A DNA stretch of 64,000 nt. Source: a bacterium. GTDB taxonomy: Bacteria > Orphanbacterota > Orphanbacteria > Orphanbacterales > Orphanbacteraceae. The position numbers and the translations under genes are program-made. The stretch lies in contig JALGYY010000028.1 in the NCBI GenBank assembly GCA_025782575.1, positions 90,247 to 154,246 on the forward strand, in the 5' to 3' direction. This document shows positions 1 through 9,444 of this stretch, piece by piece. Position 1 is the first letter of the stretch. Each line of letters begins with the position of its first letter. A model generated the notes under the pieces. The model did not search any database and was not told where the DNA came from. It saw nothing but the letters and a program-made list of their open reading frames with translations.

Positions 1-1169
1 TGCAGCTGGTCGATGCGATCCTCGTTCAGGCTGAGGCGGAGCGGCCCTTCGGCTACATCCCGCACGTAACTCTTCAAAAGGCTTGTCCAGTCGGGGATGG
101 CGAGAATGCGCCGGATCAGTGGGGGAAGATCCAGAAAAAGCGAGCCGAAACCACCCGAGCCCCAGTTGTTCACATTCCTCCTCGCCCAATCGGTGCCGAA
201 GAAATCGACACCGTAAGTGTTGTCCAGGTCCCACGGTACGTATTCAAATCGATTCGTCTCTTCGTTCATATAGAGGTAATAGTTATTGGCGCCGTACCAG
301 TAATTGTCCCAGTTCCCGATGGCGACATCGACCGCCATGGCACGCAAGAAATCATCGAGATGGAACCACTGGTTCAACTCTGATGCGAATGTCTCGTTGT
401 CGCTGAAATTGATAAAGTTGATGAATGCGGCCAGGTCTTCATAGTCCGAATCTTCGTCGAAACGTTTTTCGTCGTAGGTCTGCCGGTCGGCCAGGTTGCT
501 GTAGGCGGCCCCGTCACCCGGCGCAACCCAGCGAAGGTCGGACCGTGAACCGCGGTAGCGGCATTTGTAGAGTGTGCCGTTCTTGTTGCCGAAACGGGAC
601 TCCGCGAACTCCTCGTCCACCTGCTCGATGTTGATGTAGATTCCCTCTACGAACCGGCCGTCATTGATGGTGAGATGAACATGATGTGCCCGTGGCGCAG
701 GCACGCCCATCTTGCGGTGCATCTCGAAACCGAGTTCCGTTCGGATCGCGGAGGGGTCATTCCGCTCTCCATTCATATTGAACCGTTCGAGTCCGTGGAA
801 TTGCCCCCCCTCGACAAACTCGTTGAAGCTCAATTTCCAGGATTTCTTGATGCCTGCTCGGGAGGTGTTCCCACGAACGCGTATTCCGATATCGGAAACG
901 GTTTCGTCTATCAGCGAGTTCCGGAATCGTACGGTGCACCGCTTATAGTCATTCAACCATGGCTGATTCAGTAGATCGGCGAAGTCGGTGGAGTCGAGGG
1001 TCACCTCGATGAAGAGGAGTTCGTCGTCGAGGAAGATGTGTTTCCGTGAATCCTCGTAGTCGGCATCGCCCCCAGGCGCGGGGGTCACCGCATGAGACGG
1101 CGTCGCCGGCAGAAACCCGAGTAACGCAGACAGCAGGAGAGCGGGGTGTACGAGTCGCGGAATGGTCAT
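1..1169 (-). CDS. CotH-kinase family secreted protein (3' end outside window)
   Basis: Read by hand on the minus strand from the ATG at 1169 to the window edge: about 389 residues without a stop, so the C-terminus is missing. Residues 1-27 form a signal peptide (Arg at 5, hydrophobic LLLSALLGFL, then ATPSHA), so the protein is exported. It then has the CotH features: RVRGN at residues 97-101, a Lys-Lys-Ser-Trp-Lys segment just after it, an NWDNYW motif, and PWDLDNTYG near residues 311-318, the Asp-rich metal/ATP site of the atypical CotH kinase fold. In Bacillus CotH phosphorylates spore coat proteins. Here the target is unknown, but many secreted CotH proteins occur in FCB-type bacteria. The next gene on the same strand ends 80 bases upstream. 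Family call is firm, substrate unknown. Confidence 0.85.
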   Translation of the reverse strand, partial: MTIPRLVHPALLLSALLGFLPATPSHAVTPAPGGDADYEDSRKHIFLDDELLFIEVTLDSTDFADLLNQPWLNDYKRCTVRFRNSLIDETVSDIGIRVRGNTSRAGIKKSWKLSFNEFVEGGQFHGLERFNMNGERNDPSAIRTELGFEMHRKMGVPAPRAHHVHLTINDGRFVEGIYINIEQVDEEFAESRFGNKNGTLYKCRYRGSRSDLRWVAPGDGAAYSNLADRQTYDEKRFDEDSDYEDLAAFINFINFSDNETFASELNQWFHLDDFLRAMAVDVAIGNWDNYWYGANNYYLYMNEETNRFEYVPWDLDNTYGVDFFGTDWARRNVNNWGSGGFGSLFLDLPPLIRRILAIPDWTSLLKSYVRDVAEGPLRLSLNEDRIDQL

Positions 1170-1248
1170 TGTCTCCAGGGGCGAGGGGACAGACGGGTTG
1201 GAGTTTGACTCTCAATACGAGCCAGTATCCCCCATTATCGACCGGGCC

Positions 1249-1722
1249 TCAAGGGGTCTCTCGCCGCTCCTTCTCGAGTTCATCGATTCTTCTCGCCTGC
1301 CGGAGAATGAGCGTCGCCAGACTTCGGATGATTTCGATGGCGAATTCTGTGTGTTCCGAAATCGCGTCGAGAAAATCCCGTCTCGACAGGACAATTCCGT
1401 GAGTCGGTTCTCTGACCTCGATAATGTGGTCATCAGGTTCATCGATACCCATGAGGGCCATGAGGCCGGTCGCCATTCCCTTGCGGGCTTCTCTCACAAT
1501 AGAATTCTCCCGGCGGTGTTCGATCAGACCGTCGACCACCAGGATAAAACTATCGGCATAGTCCGCGTCCCGATTCAGTATCTCACCCGGTTCGAATTGT
1601 ACCTCGGTTGTTTTGGAGGCGATGAGGGCCACTTCATCGGTCGGTGTATTGCGGAGAAAGTCGGTCGCCATGAGTTGAACGGCCCGCTCCATGATGCTCA
1701 TCGTCTGAATGACTTTTGCCAT
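1249..1722 (-). CDS. Cyclic nucleotide-binding (CRP-N fold) regulatory protein
   Basis: 157 residues. I chose the ATG at 1722 over a longer frame because GAGGT lies just upstream and it begins 7 bases after the stop of the transporter gene, so the two are co-transcribed. A single cNMP-binding beta-roll spans about residues 20-115 (FEPGEILNRDADYADSFILVVDG is typical of the first strands; the piece FEPGEILNRDAD is diagnostic). A helical tail rich in Arg and Glu follows. There is no DNA-binding helix-turn-helix, so it is not a CRP-type transcription factor. Transporters of the upstream type are often fused to such a domain, so this is probably a separated regulatory domain for the transporter. 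The ligand, and whether it binds one, are unknown. Confidence 0.75.
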   Translation of the reverse strand: MAKVIQTMSIMERAVQLMATDFLRNTPTDEVALIASKTTEVQFEPGEILNRDADYADSFILVVDGLIEHRRENSIVREARKGMATGLMALMGIDEPDDHIIEVREPTHGIVLSRRDFLDAISEHTEFAIEIIRSLATLILRQARRIDELEKERRETP

Positions 1723-1729
1723 GATTACC

Positions 1730-4300
1730 TCAGGCGGCGTCGAGCTGCCGCAACGCCCAGCCGGCTGTATCCCGAACGAGAAGATCTTTCGAGCGCATGG
1801 CTCCATAGACCTGATCAAGGTGCAGATCGAGCTTTAACGAACCGACCGTGTAGAGCGCCACAGTGTTGAGCCAGGTCTCGCGGCTCTCCAGCAGTTCCAT
1901 GATTGTACCGTAAGACGAAGGTGACCCGCGATCAAGTGCATCCGAAGCGAGGCGCACCTGGTCATCCGGCGATCGCGCTTCCAGCACGGGGATCAGTCTT
2001 CGCCTGTGAGTCGGCTCGAGGATTGAATCGAGATATTCCAGGGCGTTCGCTCGGAGCCTCGCATTGGATCCCAGGTAGCCGCGGTGAGCGAGCAGGGTCT
2101 CCTCTGTCGGGTAGACGAGGGCGAGCCTCCTGAAGATTCGCTCGAGGGATTGCTCCATCCTCTCCTGAAGGACTCGAACGAGAAGACCGCGCACACATTC
2201 GTGTTCAAGCGCACGCACCGAGCGAACCTGCACGATACGGGTGAGGTATCTGATGATCTCCTGATCGAGGCGTGCGCGCACATCTTCCATCGGGAGATTG
2301 ACGGATGGGTCTTTCAGGCGAATCTGATTCAGCGCTTCCAGGACGTGATTAACGATCAGGCGGTCGATGGAGAGATGGCCCGCTCGAAACAGCGAAAGCG
2401 CCGCCTCCTGCGTCCCGATAACGGCGAGAACGCGAGTAATGCCGATTCGACCACCGATAGATACTTCGGGATCGAGCAGGTAATCACCGAGTGTGCCGAC
2501 GATTCGGTTGCCGTATCGTGTGAGTGCCTGCCTCGCGTCTTTCCTGTCGACCGGACTGCCGAGCTTCTTGACGAACGTCGGAACAAACTCCCGATCTCCG
2601 AGAATGGAGGCGCTCCGGAACGCGGCGACACGAACGTCCTTTTCGGGATCCTCGAGGAGTTCAGGAAGCCGGCTGCGGGGGATGTCAGATCCGTATTTGC
2701 GGGCCGCCGCGGCGGCGACAGCTACACGATCTGCGGCAGATTCAGCCAGCGAAATTTCAGCGGTAGCCTCTCCGTCCATCGGACCCCGGTCGACAAGTGT
2801 TTCCCATTCGAGATCGTCGACGCTATCGCCCCGTGAGATCAGAAGTGAGAGCGCCTTGGCGCGCACACGGGGCGAACGATGACTCAACAGTTCCTTCCGT
2901 CTGGATCGAACCGTTTCGAAGTCACTCGATCCGAGTGCCTCGAGGGCGAGAAGAATGCGCGACTCATCTTCGCTTTCCAGAAATTGAATCCAGTCTTCCC
3001 GTTGTTCAGTCAGGGGGAGCGATCCCTCTCTCGTTCTGGCGAGCGCGATCGCCCTTCGAAGGGGGCGGGAAGTCTGGGCCCGATAGGCGCGGCTCACGAC
3101 GAACTCGAGCATCATCCAGGCGCTCGCGAGGATAAGAACCAGAAACGAAATCTGCCGAATCGTTCCTTCGGCGACGGCGTTCAGACCGAGGACCAGAAGC
3201 CCGGCGCCCGCGTCCGCCGATCGACTGACAGCCACTTCAATCAAGCGTTTCGCCGGTCGCCTGATCTGATCGGGCAGGGGAAAATAGAGGAATTCCCATG
3301 ACGTGCGGGCAAGGGAGACGCGGAGCGTGGCGTCATAGAGTCGCGTGGAGAGGACGACCCGAAACAGGATCAAGAGGGGGGCCATCACGGTGACGGCGGC
3401 GCCGAGGATGATCCCGCCGGGCAATAGCATCGATGCGGATCGAGGGCCGACACGGGAAAGAATGAACCCTGCGAGACCGAGCTGTGCAATCAGGGCGACC
3501 ACATTTTGTGCGCCGTAGAAGAGCCCGAGGACACGTGTGATCGCGCCCCCTTCCACAAACTTCTGCTGAAGGAAATATTTGAACTCGTAGTCGAGAACGG
3601 CCGATGTGATGCCGGCCACAAGAAAGAGCATCGCCAATAACCGAACGTACGGCTCGGAGAGGGCTGATCGCAGGCCGAGTCCGGTGTCCGCTCTGGCGCT
3701 CTTCAATACGGGAGCGGTTTCGTCGGCACGCACACCACTCTTCATGGCAACCCACGCAGCGACGACATGGAGGGCGGCCGCCATTACCAGAATCCAGTGT
3801 GTGGCGATCAGGTCGCCTATCATGGTCGCTGTGCCACCGCCGAAGAGCCCTCCCATGATCCCGGCCGCGCCGATCAATCCGAAAAGGCGTTTGGCCTGTC
3901 TCGAGTTCACCCTGTCACTCGTGAGAATCCAGAACTGGGATACGAGGATCAGGCCATAGGCGCCGCTCCAGAGATAGAAGATGACCGCCGCAATCCGAGG
4001 TGCCTGAGCGAACCAGAACGAGAAAACGAGAAGGGAGGCGCTGGTCCAAATCAGTCCGCGTGCGAGTGTGATGTGGGACGCCCGGCGTGCCGACAGCCGG
4101 CCGAAAGCCCACACGGCGAAGCCGGTCCAGATGGCGACCATGACGTAGACATAAGGAAGCATCTGTACGGGAAGCTCGCCGAGGAAGAGGCCGTCCCGGG
4201 CGATCCGTGCCAGAGTGAACGAGGCGATTACAAGAAAGTGGAGTACCGCCAGTGAGACGACGAGGGGGACTTCACTCTTCTGAATATTGAACCAACGCAT
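1730..4300 (-). CDS. ATP/ADP-translocase-like (Npt/TLC-type) MFS carrier with C-terminal HEAT repeats
   Basis: 856 residues. The N-terminal ~420 residues contain about twelve hydrophobic segments, with the loop RLFGLIGAAGIMGGLFGGG near 140 that is typical of the TLC/Npt1-Npt2 nucleotide-translocase-like branch of the major facilitator fold. From about residue 430 to the end the chain is soluble and helical, with repeated two-helix units such as DPEKDVRVAAFRSASILGD, which fit HEAT repeats. Known Npt proteins of obligate intracellular bacteria exchange ATP for ADP. Free-living homologues with HEAT and cNMP domains have no established substrate, so nucleotide transport is not claimed. The gene starts 7 bases after the VOC gene and is followed at once by the cNMP-binding gene, making a three-gene unit. 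Confidence 0.75.
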   Translation of the reverse strand: MRWFNIQKSEVPLVVSLAVLHFLVIASFTLARIARDGLFLGELPVQMLPYVYVMVAIWTGFAVWAFGRLSARRASHITLARGLIWTSASLLVFSFWFAQAPRIAAVIFYLWSGAYGLILVSQFWILTSDRVNSRQAKRLFGLIGAAGIMGGLFGGGTATMIGDLIATHWILVMAAALHVVAAWVAMKSGVRADETAPVLKSARADTGLGLRSALSEPYVRLLAMLFLVAGITSAVLDYEFKYFLQQKFVEGGAITRVLGLFYGAQNVVALIAQLGLAGFILSRVGPRSASMLLPGGIILGAAVTVMAPLLILFRVVLSTRLYDATLRVSLARTSWEFLYFPLPDQIRRPAKRLIEVAVSRSADAGAGLLVLGLNAVAEGTIRQISFLVLILASAWMMLEFVVSRAYRAQTSRPLRRAIALARTREGSLPLTEQREDWIQFLESEDESRILLALEALGSSDFETVRSRRKELLSHRSPRVRAKALSLLISRGDSVDDLEWETLVDRGPMDGEATAEISLAESAADRVAVAAAAARKYGSDIPRSRLPELLEDPEKDVRVAAFRSASILGDREFVPTFVKKLGSPVDRKDARQALTRYGNRIVGTLGDYLLDPEVSIGGRIGITRVLAVIGTQEAALSLFRAGHLSIDRLIVNHVLEALNQIRLKDPSVNLPMEDVRARLDQEIIRYLTRIVQVRSVRALEHECVRGLLVRVLQERMEQSLERIFRRLALVYPTEETLLAHRGYLGSNARLRANALEYLDSILEPTHRRRLIPVLEARSPDDQVRLASDALDRGSPSSYGTIMELLESRETWLNTVALYTVGSLKLDLHLDQVYGAMRSKDLLVRDTAGWALRQLDAA

Positions 4301-4307
4301 ATGACCG

Positions 4308-4742
4308 TCAACTTTCAGACATATGGGGAGGCGGATCCCGGTCGTCGGGAAGGTCCCACGTGGCCGGTGTTACGAACTCGAGAGAATTGCCGGAGGGATC
4401 GCGAAAGTAAATCGATCTGCCGCCGCCCGGCCAATCGACATCACGTTCGATCGCGATTCCTTCGCCGATGAGCTTGTCGCGCCACTGGTCGATCGTACGG
4501 TCGGTCGCGCCGAAAGCCACATGGCCCGGTCCGTCGGCGCCGTGGCCCGGGACGTTGTCGCTTCCCCGGCGGACACCGTCGACCGAAAACAGCAGTAACA
4601 TCGATTCGCCGCAGCGCATGAACACGTGTCGCCCTTTCTGGCGGGAGTGCAGGTCAAGCCCGAGCACACGGGAGTAAAAATCGGCGGCCTCATCGAGGTC
4701 GTCGACATAAAGGCAGGTTTCCAGAACACGATCAGCTTTCAT
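4308..4742 (-). CDS. VOC-superfamily (glyoxalase/dioxygenase fold) protein
   Basis: 144 residues, the normal size for a single VOC module pair. The N-terminal betaalphabetabetabeta unit is visible in ETCLYVDDLDEAADFYSRVLG, of which LYVDDLDEAADFYSRVLG is the classic glyoxalase start. The second half ends IYFRDPSGNSLEFVTP, with the Glu (E in LEF) in the usual metal-ligand position and a His in GHVAFG. Members bind a divalent metal and catalyse glyoxalase, fosfomycin-modifying or dioxygenase reactions; the sequence does not say which. AGGA precedes the ATG at 4742. It is the first gene of the unit with the HEAT transporter and is divergent from ppx. Confidence 0.8.
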   Translation of the reverse strand: MKADRVLETCLYVDDLDEAADFYSRVLGLDLHSRQKGRHVFMRCGESMLLLFSVDGVRRGSDNVPGHGADGPGHVAFGATDRTIDQWRDKLIGEGIAIERDVDWPGGGRSIYFRDPSGNSLEFVTPATWDLPDDRDPPPHMSES

Positions 4743-4872
4743 GACATCCTGATCTTAATGGCGAACAGTCCGGAAATCCCGGACAAAAAGTGCCTGACCC
4801 CTTACGCGCGACCGGGACAGGCTGTCAAGTTTTCATGGGACCGCCCGGGGAATCCGCTATAAGTAAGGGATC

Positions 4873-6402
4873 ATGGGAAAGGGAATCTTACCTGGAAACA
4901 GCTCAAAGAGCATCGCTGCGGTCGATCTCGGCTCGAACAGCTTTCACATGGTGATTGCCCGTTTTGATGGTCACGATCTTCATGTTCTTGACCGTCTTCG
5001 TGAGCCGGTCCGTCTGGCGGATCGTCTTGACCAGACCGGGCGGGTGGCGGAATCGGCACAGCAGCGTGCCCTCGAGTGCCTCGAACGGTTCGGCCAGAGG
5101 CTGATCGGAATTCCCTCCGCTCAGGTGGGAGCAGTAGGTACCAATACATTCCGGCTCGCTCAAAACCTGGCCGGTTTCCGGGGGAAAGCGGAAAAGGCCC
5201 TCGGTCATCCTATCGAGGTCATTTCGGGGCACGAGGAAGCCAGGCTCATCTATCTCGGCGTCGCCCACACCCATTCCTATGACGCACACAATCGCCTCGT
5301 TGTCGATATCGGTGGGGGAAGTACGGAACTGATTATTGGAGAAGGATTCAACATCGTTCGATCTCAGAGCAGGCCGATGGGGTGCGTGTCGTTCAGCAAT
5401 CGCTATTTCCCGGGAGGGGTGTTCACCCCTAACGGGTTTCGCGAGGCGGAACTCGCCGCCGCACTCGAACTCCGGGCTCTGCGAAAGGAGTTTCGACAGA
5501 TCGGGTGGGATGCAAGCGTCGGTGCGTCGGGCACGATTAATGGGATAGCGGAAATCATCTCTCTCAATGGGGGGGACTCCGGCGGGATCAGACTCTCCTC
5601 TCTGAAAACACTTCGCCGCATGATCGTCGACAAAGGGCGCGTGGAGGATCTCGACATCATAGGCCTCAAGGCCGACCGTCGTCCCGTAATCGCGGGAGGA
5701 CTTGCCGTGCTTATTTCGGTGTTCAAGAGTCTCAAGCTTGATGAGATGACTGTGTCACCCGGCGCTCTTCGTGAAGGCCTGCTGTACGATCTCGTCGGCC
5801 GGATGGAGAAACGGGACGTCCGGGATCGTACGATCGCCAGGCTCTCCGATCAGTACAGTGTGGATGAAGATCAGGCGAAACGGGTCGAAACCGGCGCGCT
5901 CCGTCTCCTCGATCAAGTGCGTGGTTCATGGGATCTGAATGAGGTGTGGCATGATCAGTTGTTGCGTTGGTCCGCCCGGCTCCATGAAATCGGCCTCGCC
6001 GTATCTCATGCCGGCCACCACAAGCATGGAGAATATCTCGTTCAGAACTCTCACATGCCCGGTTTTTCCTCAGATGATCAGCGCATGATCGCCGCCCTCG
6101 TGCGCGCCCATAGACGAAAGATCCCCCGAACGATTTTTGAGGCGGAAGGAGTCAATCGCCGCCGTACCGGTCTTCGTCTGATGGTGTTGCTCCGGTTGGC
6201 GGCGCTCTTTTACAGGAGTCGCGTGGAGGGGCGGTTTCCCGCCATCCGGATCAAGGCTGCGGGAGAAAGGATCACATTGGAATTCGGTCCGGGCTGGCTC
6301 GGCGAACATCCGCTGACAAGGGCGGATCTTGTGAGGGAGTCACAATTCCTCGATGGGATCGGTTTCGATCTGGAAGTGGAAAGTGGAGAGCCGGCCGCCT
6401 AA
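4873..6402 (+). CDS. ppx: Exopolyphosphatase / pppGpp phosphatase (Ppx/GppA family)
   Basis: 509 residues. It removes terminal phosphates from polyphosphate and/or converts pppGpp to ppGpp. The two actin-like phosphate-binding loops are clear: DLGSNSFH at residues 18-25 and VVDIGGGSTELIIGEG near 144. After the two ASKHA domains (to about 310) there is an HD-like helical domain containing HEIGLAVSHAGHHKHGEY near 370, as in E. coli Ppx and GppA, followed by a small C-terminal domain. AAGGGA sits before the ATG at 4873. The gene converges on ppk1 and overlaps its 3' end by 4 bases. The choice between Ppx and GppA activity cannot be made from sequence; the ppk neighbours favour polyphosphate. Confidence 0.9.
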   Translation: MGKGILPGNSSKSIAAVDLGSNSFHMVIARFDGHDLHVLDRLREPVRLADRLDQTGRVAESAQQRALECLERFGQRLIGIPSAQVGAVGTNTFRLAQNLAGFRGKAEKALGHPIEVISGHEEARLIYLGVAHTHSYDAHNRLVVDIGGGSTELIIGEGFNIVRSQSRPMGCVSFSNRYFPGGVFTPNGFREAELAAALELRALRKEFRQIGWDASVGASGTINGIAEIISLNGGDSGGIRLSSLKTLRRMIVDKGRVEDLDIIGLKADRRPVIAGGLAVLISVFKSLKLDEMTVSPGALREGLLYDLVGRMEKRDVRDRTIARLSDQYSVDEDQAKRVETGALRLLDQVRGSWDLNEVWHDQLLRWSARLHEIGLAVSHAGHHKHGEYLVQNSHMPGFSSDDQRMIAALVRAHRRKIPRTIFEAEGVNRRRTGLRLMVLLRLAALFYRSRVEGRFPAIRIKAAGERITLEFGPGWLGEHPLTRADLVRESQFLDGIGFDLEVESGEPAA

Positions 6403-8552
6403 CCCGGCTTCTTTGCAAGCGACTGCAATAGCTGTTCCTGCCCCGACCGATTCTCGGCGCTTCCAGGCTGGAGCCGGGTGTAGCTTCCGTCCGGATTCAT
6501 CTCCCAGGCCTCGCAATTGTCTTCGAGCAATTCAGAAAGGCATTCTCTAATCACCCGGTTACGAGGGCCCTTTCCTTCAACAGGAAATGAAACTTCGACG
6601 CGCCGGAAAAAATTGCGGGGCATCCAGTCGGCACTCGAACAGAAGGTGACTTTTTCGCCGTCCGCGTGGAAGTGCATGACACGGTGGTGTTCCAGAAAAC
6701 GGCCTACGATCGACCGGACGCGGATATTGTCGGAGATTCCCGGAATGCCGGGTCGCAGGCAACAGATCCCCCTGATAATCAAGTCAATCGGAACGCCCGC
6801 CTGAGAGGCACGGTAAAGAGCCTGGATCACTTTCGGTTCCACCAGGGAATTCATTTTGGTGATGATGCGCGCCTCTTTCCCCTGGCGAGCGTTTTCCGCC
6901 TCCTCTTCGATGAGCCTGATTACGGTCTCGTGCAGGCCGAACGGGGTCTGCACGAGCTTCTTCAGTTTGTCGTCGCGGCTGAGGCCGGTGAGCTGCTGGA
7001 AGAGGGCGTGCACATCTTCGCCGATATCTTCGCGACATGTGAGGTAACCGATGTCGGTGTAGGCACGAGCCGTTTTAGGATGGTAATTCCCGGTACCGAG
7101 ATGCACGTAGCGTTGCAGCTTTTTCCCTTCACGCCGGACGATGAGCAACATCTTGGCGTGTGCCTTGAAACCGACGACGCCATAAACAACTTTGGCGCCG
7201 GCTTCCTGAAGACTGGACGCGAGGTCGATGTTCGCGGCTTCGTCGAAGCGGGCGCGAAGCTCGACCACGGCCGTTACTTCTTTTCCTGCACGCGCTGCAG
7301 CGAGCAACGCCGCGCCGAGAGTGGAGTCGGCACCCGTCCGATAAACAGTCAATTTTATGGCGAGTACATCCGGGTCGACGGCTGCCTGGCGAATGAGATC
7401 GACCACCGGAGAGAAACTCTGATACGGATGGTGCAGTAGAATATCCCCGCTCCGAATGACCGAAAAGATATCCGAACCGGTGCCGAGTTTTTTCGGAACA
7501 CCCGGCACGAAGGATGTGTATTTGAGAGCGGGCCGGTCCACGAGACCGTAGAGCGCCTCGAGACGATGAAGATTGACCGGCCCGTTGACTCGATACAGGT
7601 CTTCTTCAGAAAGCTCGAACTGGCGAAGCAGGAAGGAAGTCATCTCCTCTGAAATGGTATCAGAAACTTCGAGCCGGACGGCCTGTGCGAAATTCCGGCG
7701 GGTAAGCTCTCCTTTCAGGGCGAGAAGAAAATCCTGCACCTCCTCCTCGTCGATCCAGAGATCGCTGTTTCTTGTTACGCGGAACTGATCGCAGCCCCGG
7801 ATTTTCATTCCGGGAAAGAGCTTGTCCACGTTGGCGTGAATAACAGATGAGAGAAGAACGAATCCGTGCCGGACATCGGCAACCTCCGGCGGAATCGGAA
7901 TGAGCCGCGGGAGGATTCGTGGTGCCTGAACGACAGCTGCTTTCGTTCGTCGGCCGAATGCGTCCTTCCCATCGAGCGACACGATGAAGTTGAGCGACTT
8001 GTTCAGGATACGAGGAAAAGGGTGGGCGGGGTCAAGCCCGACCGGCGTGAGTACGGGCAACACTTCGCTCACAAAATATTCTTTGATCCATTCGGCCTGT
8101 ACGTCGCTCCATTCACCCCGACGGAAGACGACGATGCCTTCCTCTTCGAAGTCGCGGAGAAAGCCTTCGTTCAAAACGCGATACTGTTCCGCAACAAGCC
8201 TGAGGATCATTTCCCGGCACCGGTGAAGTGTTTCCTGTGGTCCGAGTCCATCCGCGCCCGGCTTGACAAGACCGTAGGAGATCTGTTCTTTCAGCCCGCC
8301 CATGCGGATTTCGAAGAACTCATCGAGAATCGAACAGGAGATCGTCAGGAAGCGCAGCCGCTCCAGGAGGGGTACGCGAGGGTCTTTTGCCTGGCTCAAT
8401 ACGCGCTCGTGGAATTCCAGCAGACCGACTTCTCGGTTGATGAAGAGAGCAGGGGCTTCGAGATCGCTCGGATCGAGAGTGTGGGGCTCCTCAGGCCGGA
8501 CCGTACTGTCCGGTTCACTCGGATTCAGCGGTGTGATATTCGAATCGTTCAT
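6399..8552 (-). CDS. ppk1: Polyphosphate kinase 1
   Basis: 717 residues, full length for PPK1 (about 690-720). It reversibly polymerises the gamma-phosphate of ATP into polyphosphate. Visible landmarks are the N-terminal FINREVGLLEFHERVL, the catalytic-His segment GFKAHAKMLLIVRREGKK near residue 465 followed by YVHLGTGNYHPKTARAYTD, and the second conserved His region HFHADGEKVTFCSSADWMPRN near 628 (key pieces HFHADGEK and SSADWMPRN). The start at 8552 lies 3 bases after the ppk2 stop, so the pair is an operon. Its stop overlaps the convergent ppx stop by 4 bases, placing synthesis and degradation genes tail to tail. Confidence 0.96.
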   Translation of the reverse strand: MNDSNITPLNPSEPDSTVRPEEPHTLDPSDLEAPALFINREVGLLEFHERVLSQAKDPRVPLLERLRFLTISCSILDEFFEIRMGGLKEQISYGLVKPGADGLGPQETLHRCREMILRLVAEQYRVLNEGFLRDFEEEGIVVFRRGEWSDVQAEWIKEYFVSEVLPVLTPVGLDPAHPFPRILNKSLNFIVSLDGKDAFGRRTKAAVVQAPRILPRLIPIPPEVADVRHGFVLLSSVIHANVDKLFPGMKIRGCDQFRVTRNSDLWIDEEEVQDFLLALKGELTRRNFAQAVRLEVSDTISEEMTSFLLRQFELSEEDLYRVNGPVNLHRLEALYGLVDRPALKYTSFVPGVPKKLGTGSDIFSVIRSGDILLHHPYQSFSPVVDLIRQAAVDPDVLAIKLTVYRTGADSTLGAALLAAARAGKEVTAVVELRARFDEAANIDLASSLQEAGAKVVYGVVGFKAHAKMLLIVRREGKKLQRYVHLGTGNYHPKTARAYTDIGYLTCREDIGEDVHALFQQLTGLSRDDKLKKLVQTPFGLHETVIRLIEEEAENARQGKEARIITKMNSLVEPKVIQALYRASQAGVPIDLIIRGICCLRPGIPGISDNIRVRSIVGRFLEHHRVMHFHADGEKVTFCSSADWMPRNFFRRVEVSFPVEGKGPRNRVIRECLSELLEDNCEAWEMNPDGSYTRLQPGSAENRSGQEQLLQSLAKKPG

Positions 8553-8555
8553 CGC

Positions 8556-9359
8556 TCAATACGCTTCCGGTACGAAATTCTGGCTCGCCATCGGCGGCCG
8601 AACATATCCTGTATCTTCCTGTCTGGGCGGGAGGACGAGTTTGTCGATGTCGTTCGCCCGGTATGGTATGAGGCTGAGCAGGTGGCGGATGCAGTTGAGC
8701 CGGGCCCGCCTCTTGTCATCGGCGTTTACCACATACCATGGCGCTTCGGGAATGTCAGTCCTTTCGAACATGATGTCCTTAGCTTTCGAGTACTCCACCC
8801 AGCGGTTTCGTGATTCGAGATCCATCATACTCAGCTTCCACTGTTTGCGGGGATCATTGATTCTATCCTGGAAGCGGTGCTCCTGTTCCTCGTCACTTAC
8901 TGAGAACCAATATTTGATCAACCGGATGCCGGACCGCACGAGCATGCGCTCGAACTCAGGGCAGGACCTCATGAAGTCCTCGTATTCCTCGTCCGTGCAG
9001 AACTGCATCACTCTTTCAACGCCGGCCCTGTTGTACCAGCTTCGATCGAAGAGGACGATTTCTCCGGCGGAGGGGAGATGCTGCACGTAACGCTGGAAGT
9101 ACCATTGTGTCTTCTCACGCTCGGTCGGTGTGGGAAGAGCGACTACGCGGACGACACGAGGGTTGAGGCGTTGCATGATCCGCTTGATTACGCCTCCCTT
9201 GCCGGCGGCATCCCGTCCTTCGAAAGCGACGACAACACGGAGGCCTTTTAAAATGACCCAGTCCTGCAGGAGGGCCAATTCAGTCTGCAGTTTGCGGAGT
9301 TCGCTTTCAAAGTATCCTTTTTTCAGTCGTTCGATGTGGGCTTTTGAGTTCTCTGCCAT
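8556..9359 (-). CDS. ppk2: Polyphosphate kinase 2 family protein
   Basis: 267 residues from the ATG at 9359. A longer frame exists, but the extra 38 residues lack family similarity and run into cstA. PPK2 enzymes use polyphosphate to phosphorylate nucleoside di- or monophosphates. Walker A is GRDAAGKGG at residues 48-56 and the Walker B region is FDRSWYNRAGVERVM at 104-118. The lid region with Arg and Lys follows, then RFQDRINDPRKQWKLSMMD. The single-domain size and DRSWYNRAG fit class I PPK2 (NDP to NTP), though class assignment from motifs alone is tentative. With ppk1 directly downstream, the cell can both store phosphate as polyphosphate and spend it to regenerate nucleotides. Confidence 0.92.
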   Translation of the reverse strand: MAENSKAHIERLKKGYFESELRKLQTELALLQDWVILKGLRVVVAFEGRDAAGKGGVIKRIMQRLNPRVVRVVALPTPTEREKTQWYFQRYVQHLPSAGEIVLFDRSWYNRAGVERVMQFCTDEEYEDFMRSCPEFERMLVRSGIRLIKYWFSVSDEEQEHRFQDRINDPRKQWKLSMMDLESRNRWVEYSKAKDIMFERTDIPEAPWYVVNADDKRRARLNCIRHLLSLIPYRANDIDKLVLPPRQEDTGYVRPPMASQNFVPEAY

Positions 9360-9444
9360 CTGGTATCCATATCCCGGCCGAAGGGGTAACAACAACACTG
9401 ATATTATCGTCCATTCGGTGGAACTCTTCCAGTCCGAAATGAGA

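Noticed and set aside
1162..1869. A 235-residue plus-strand open frame
   Set aside because: Antisense of the cNMP-binding gene, which has a ribosome site and clear fold.
4822..4863. TATAAG and CTGTCA as a ppx promoter
   Set aside because: Spacing is about 30 bases and the box overlaps the ribosome site, so no promoter is called.
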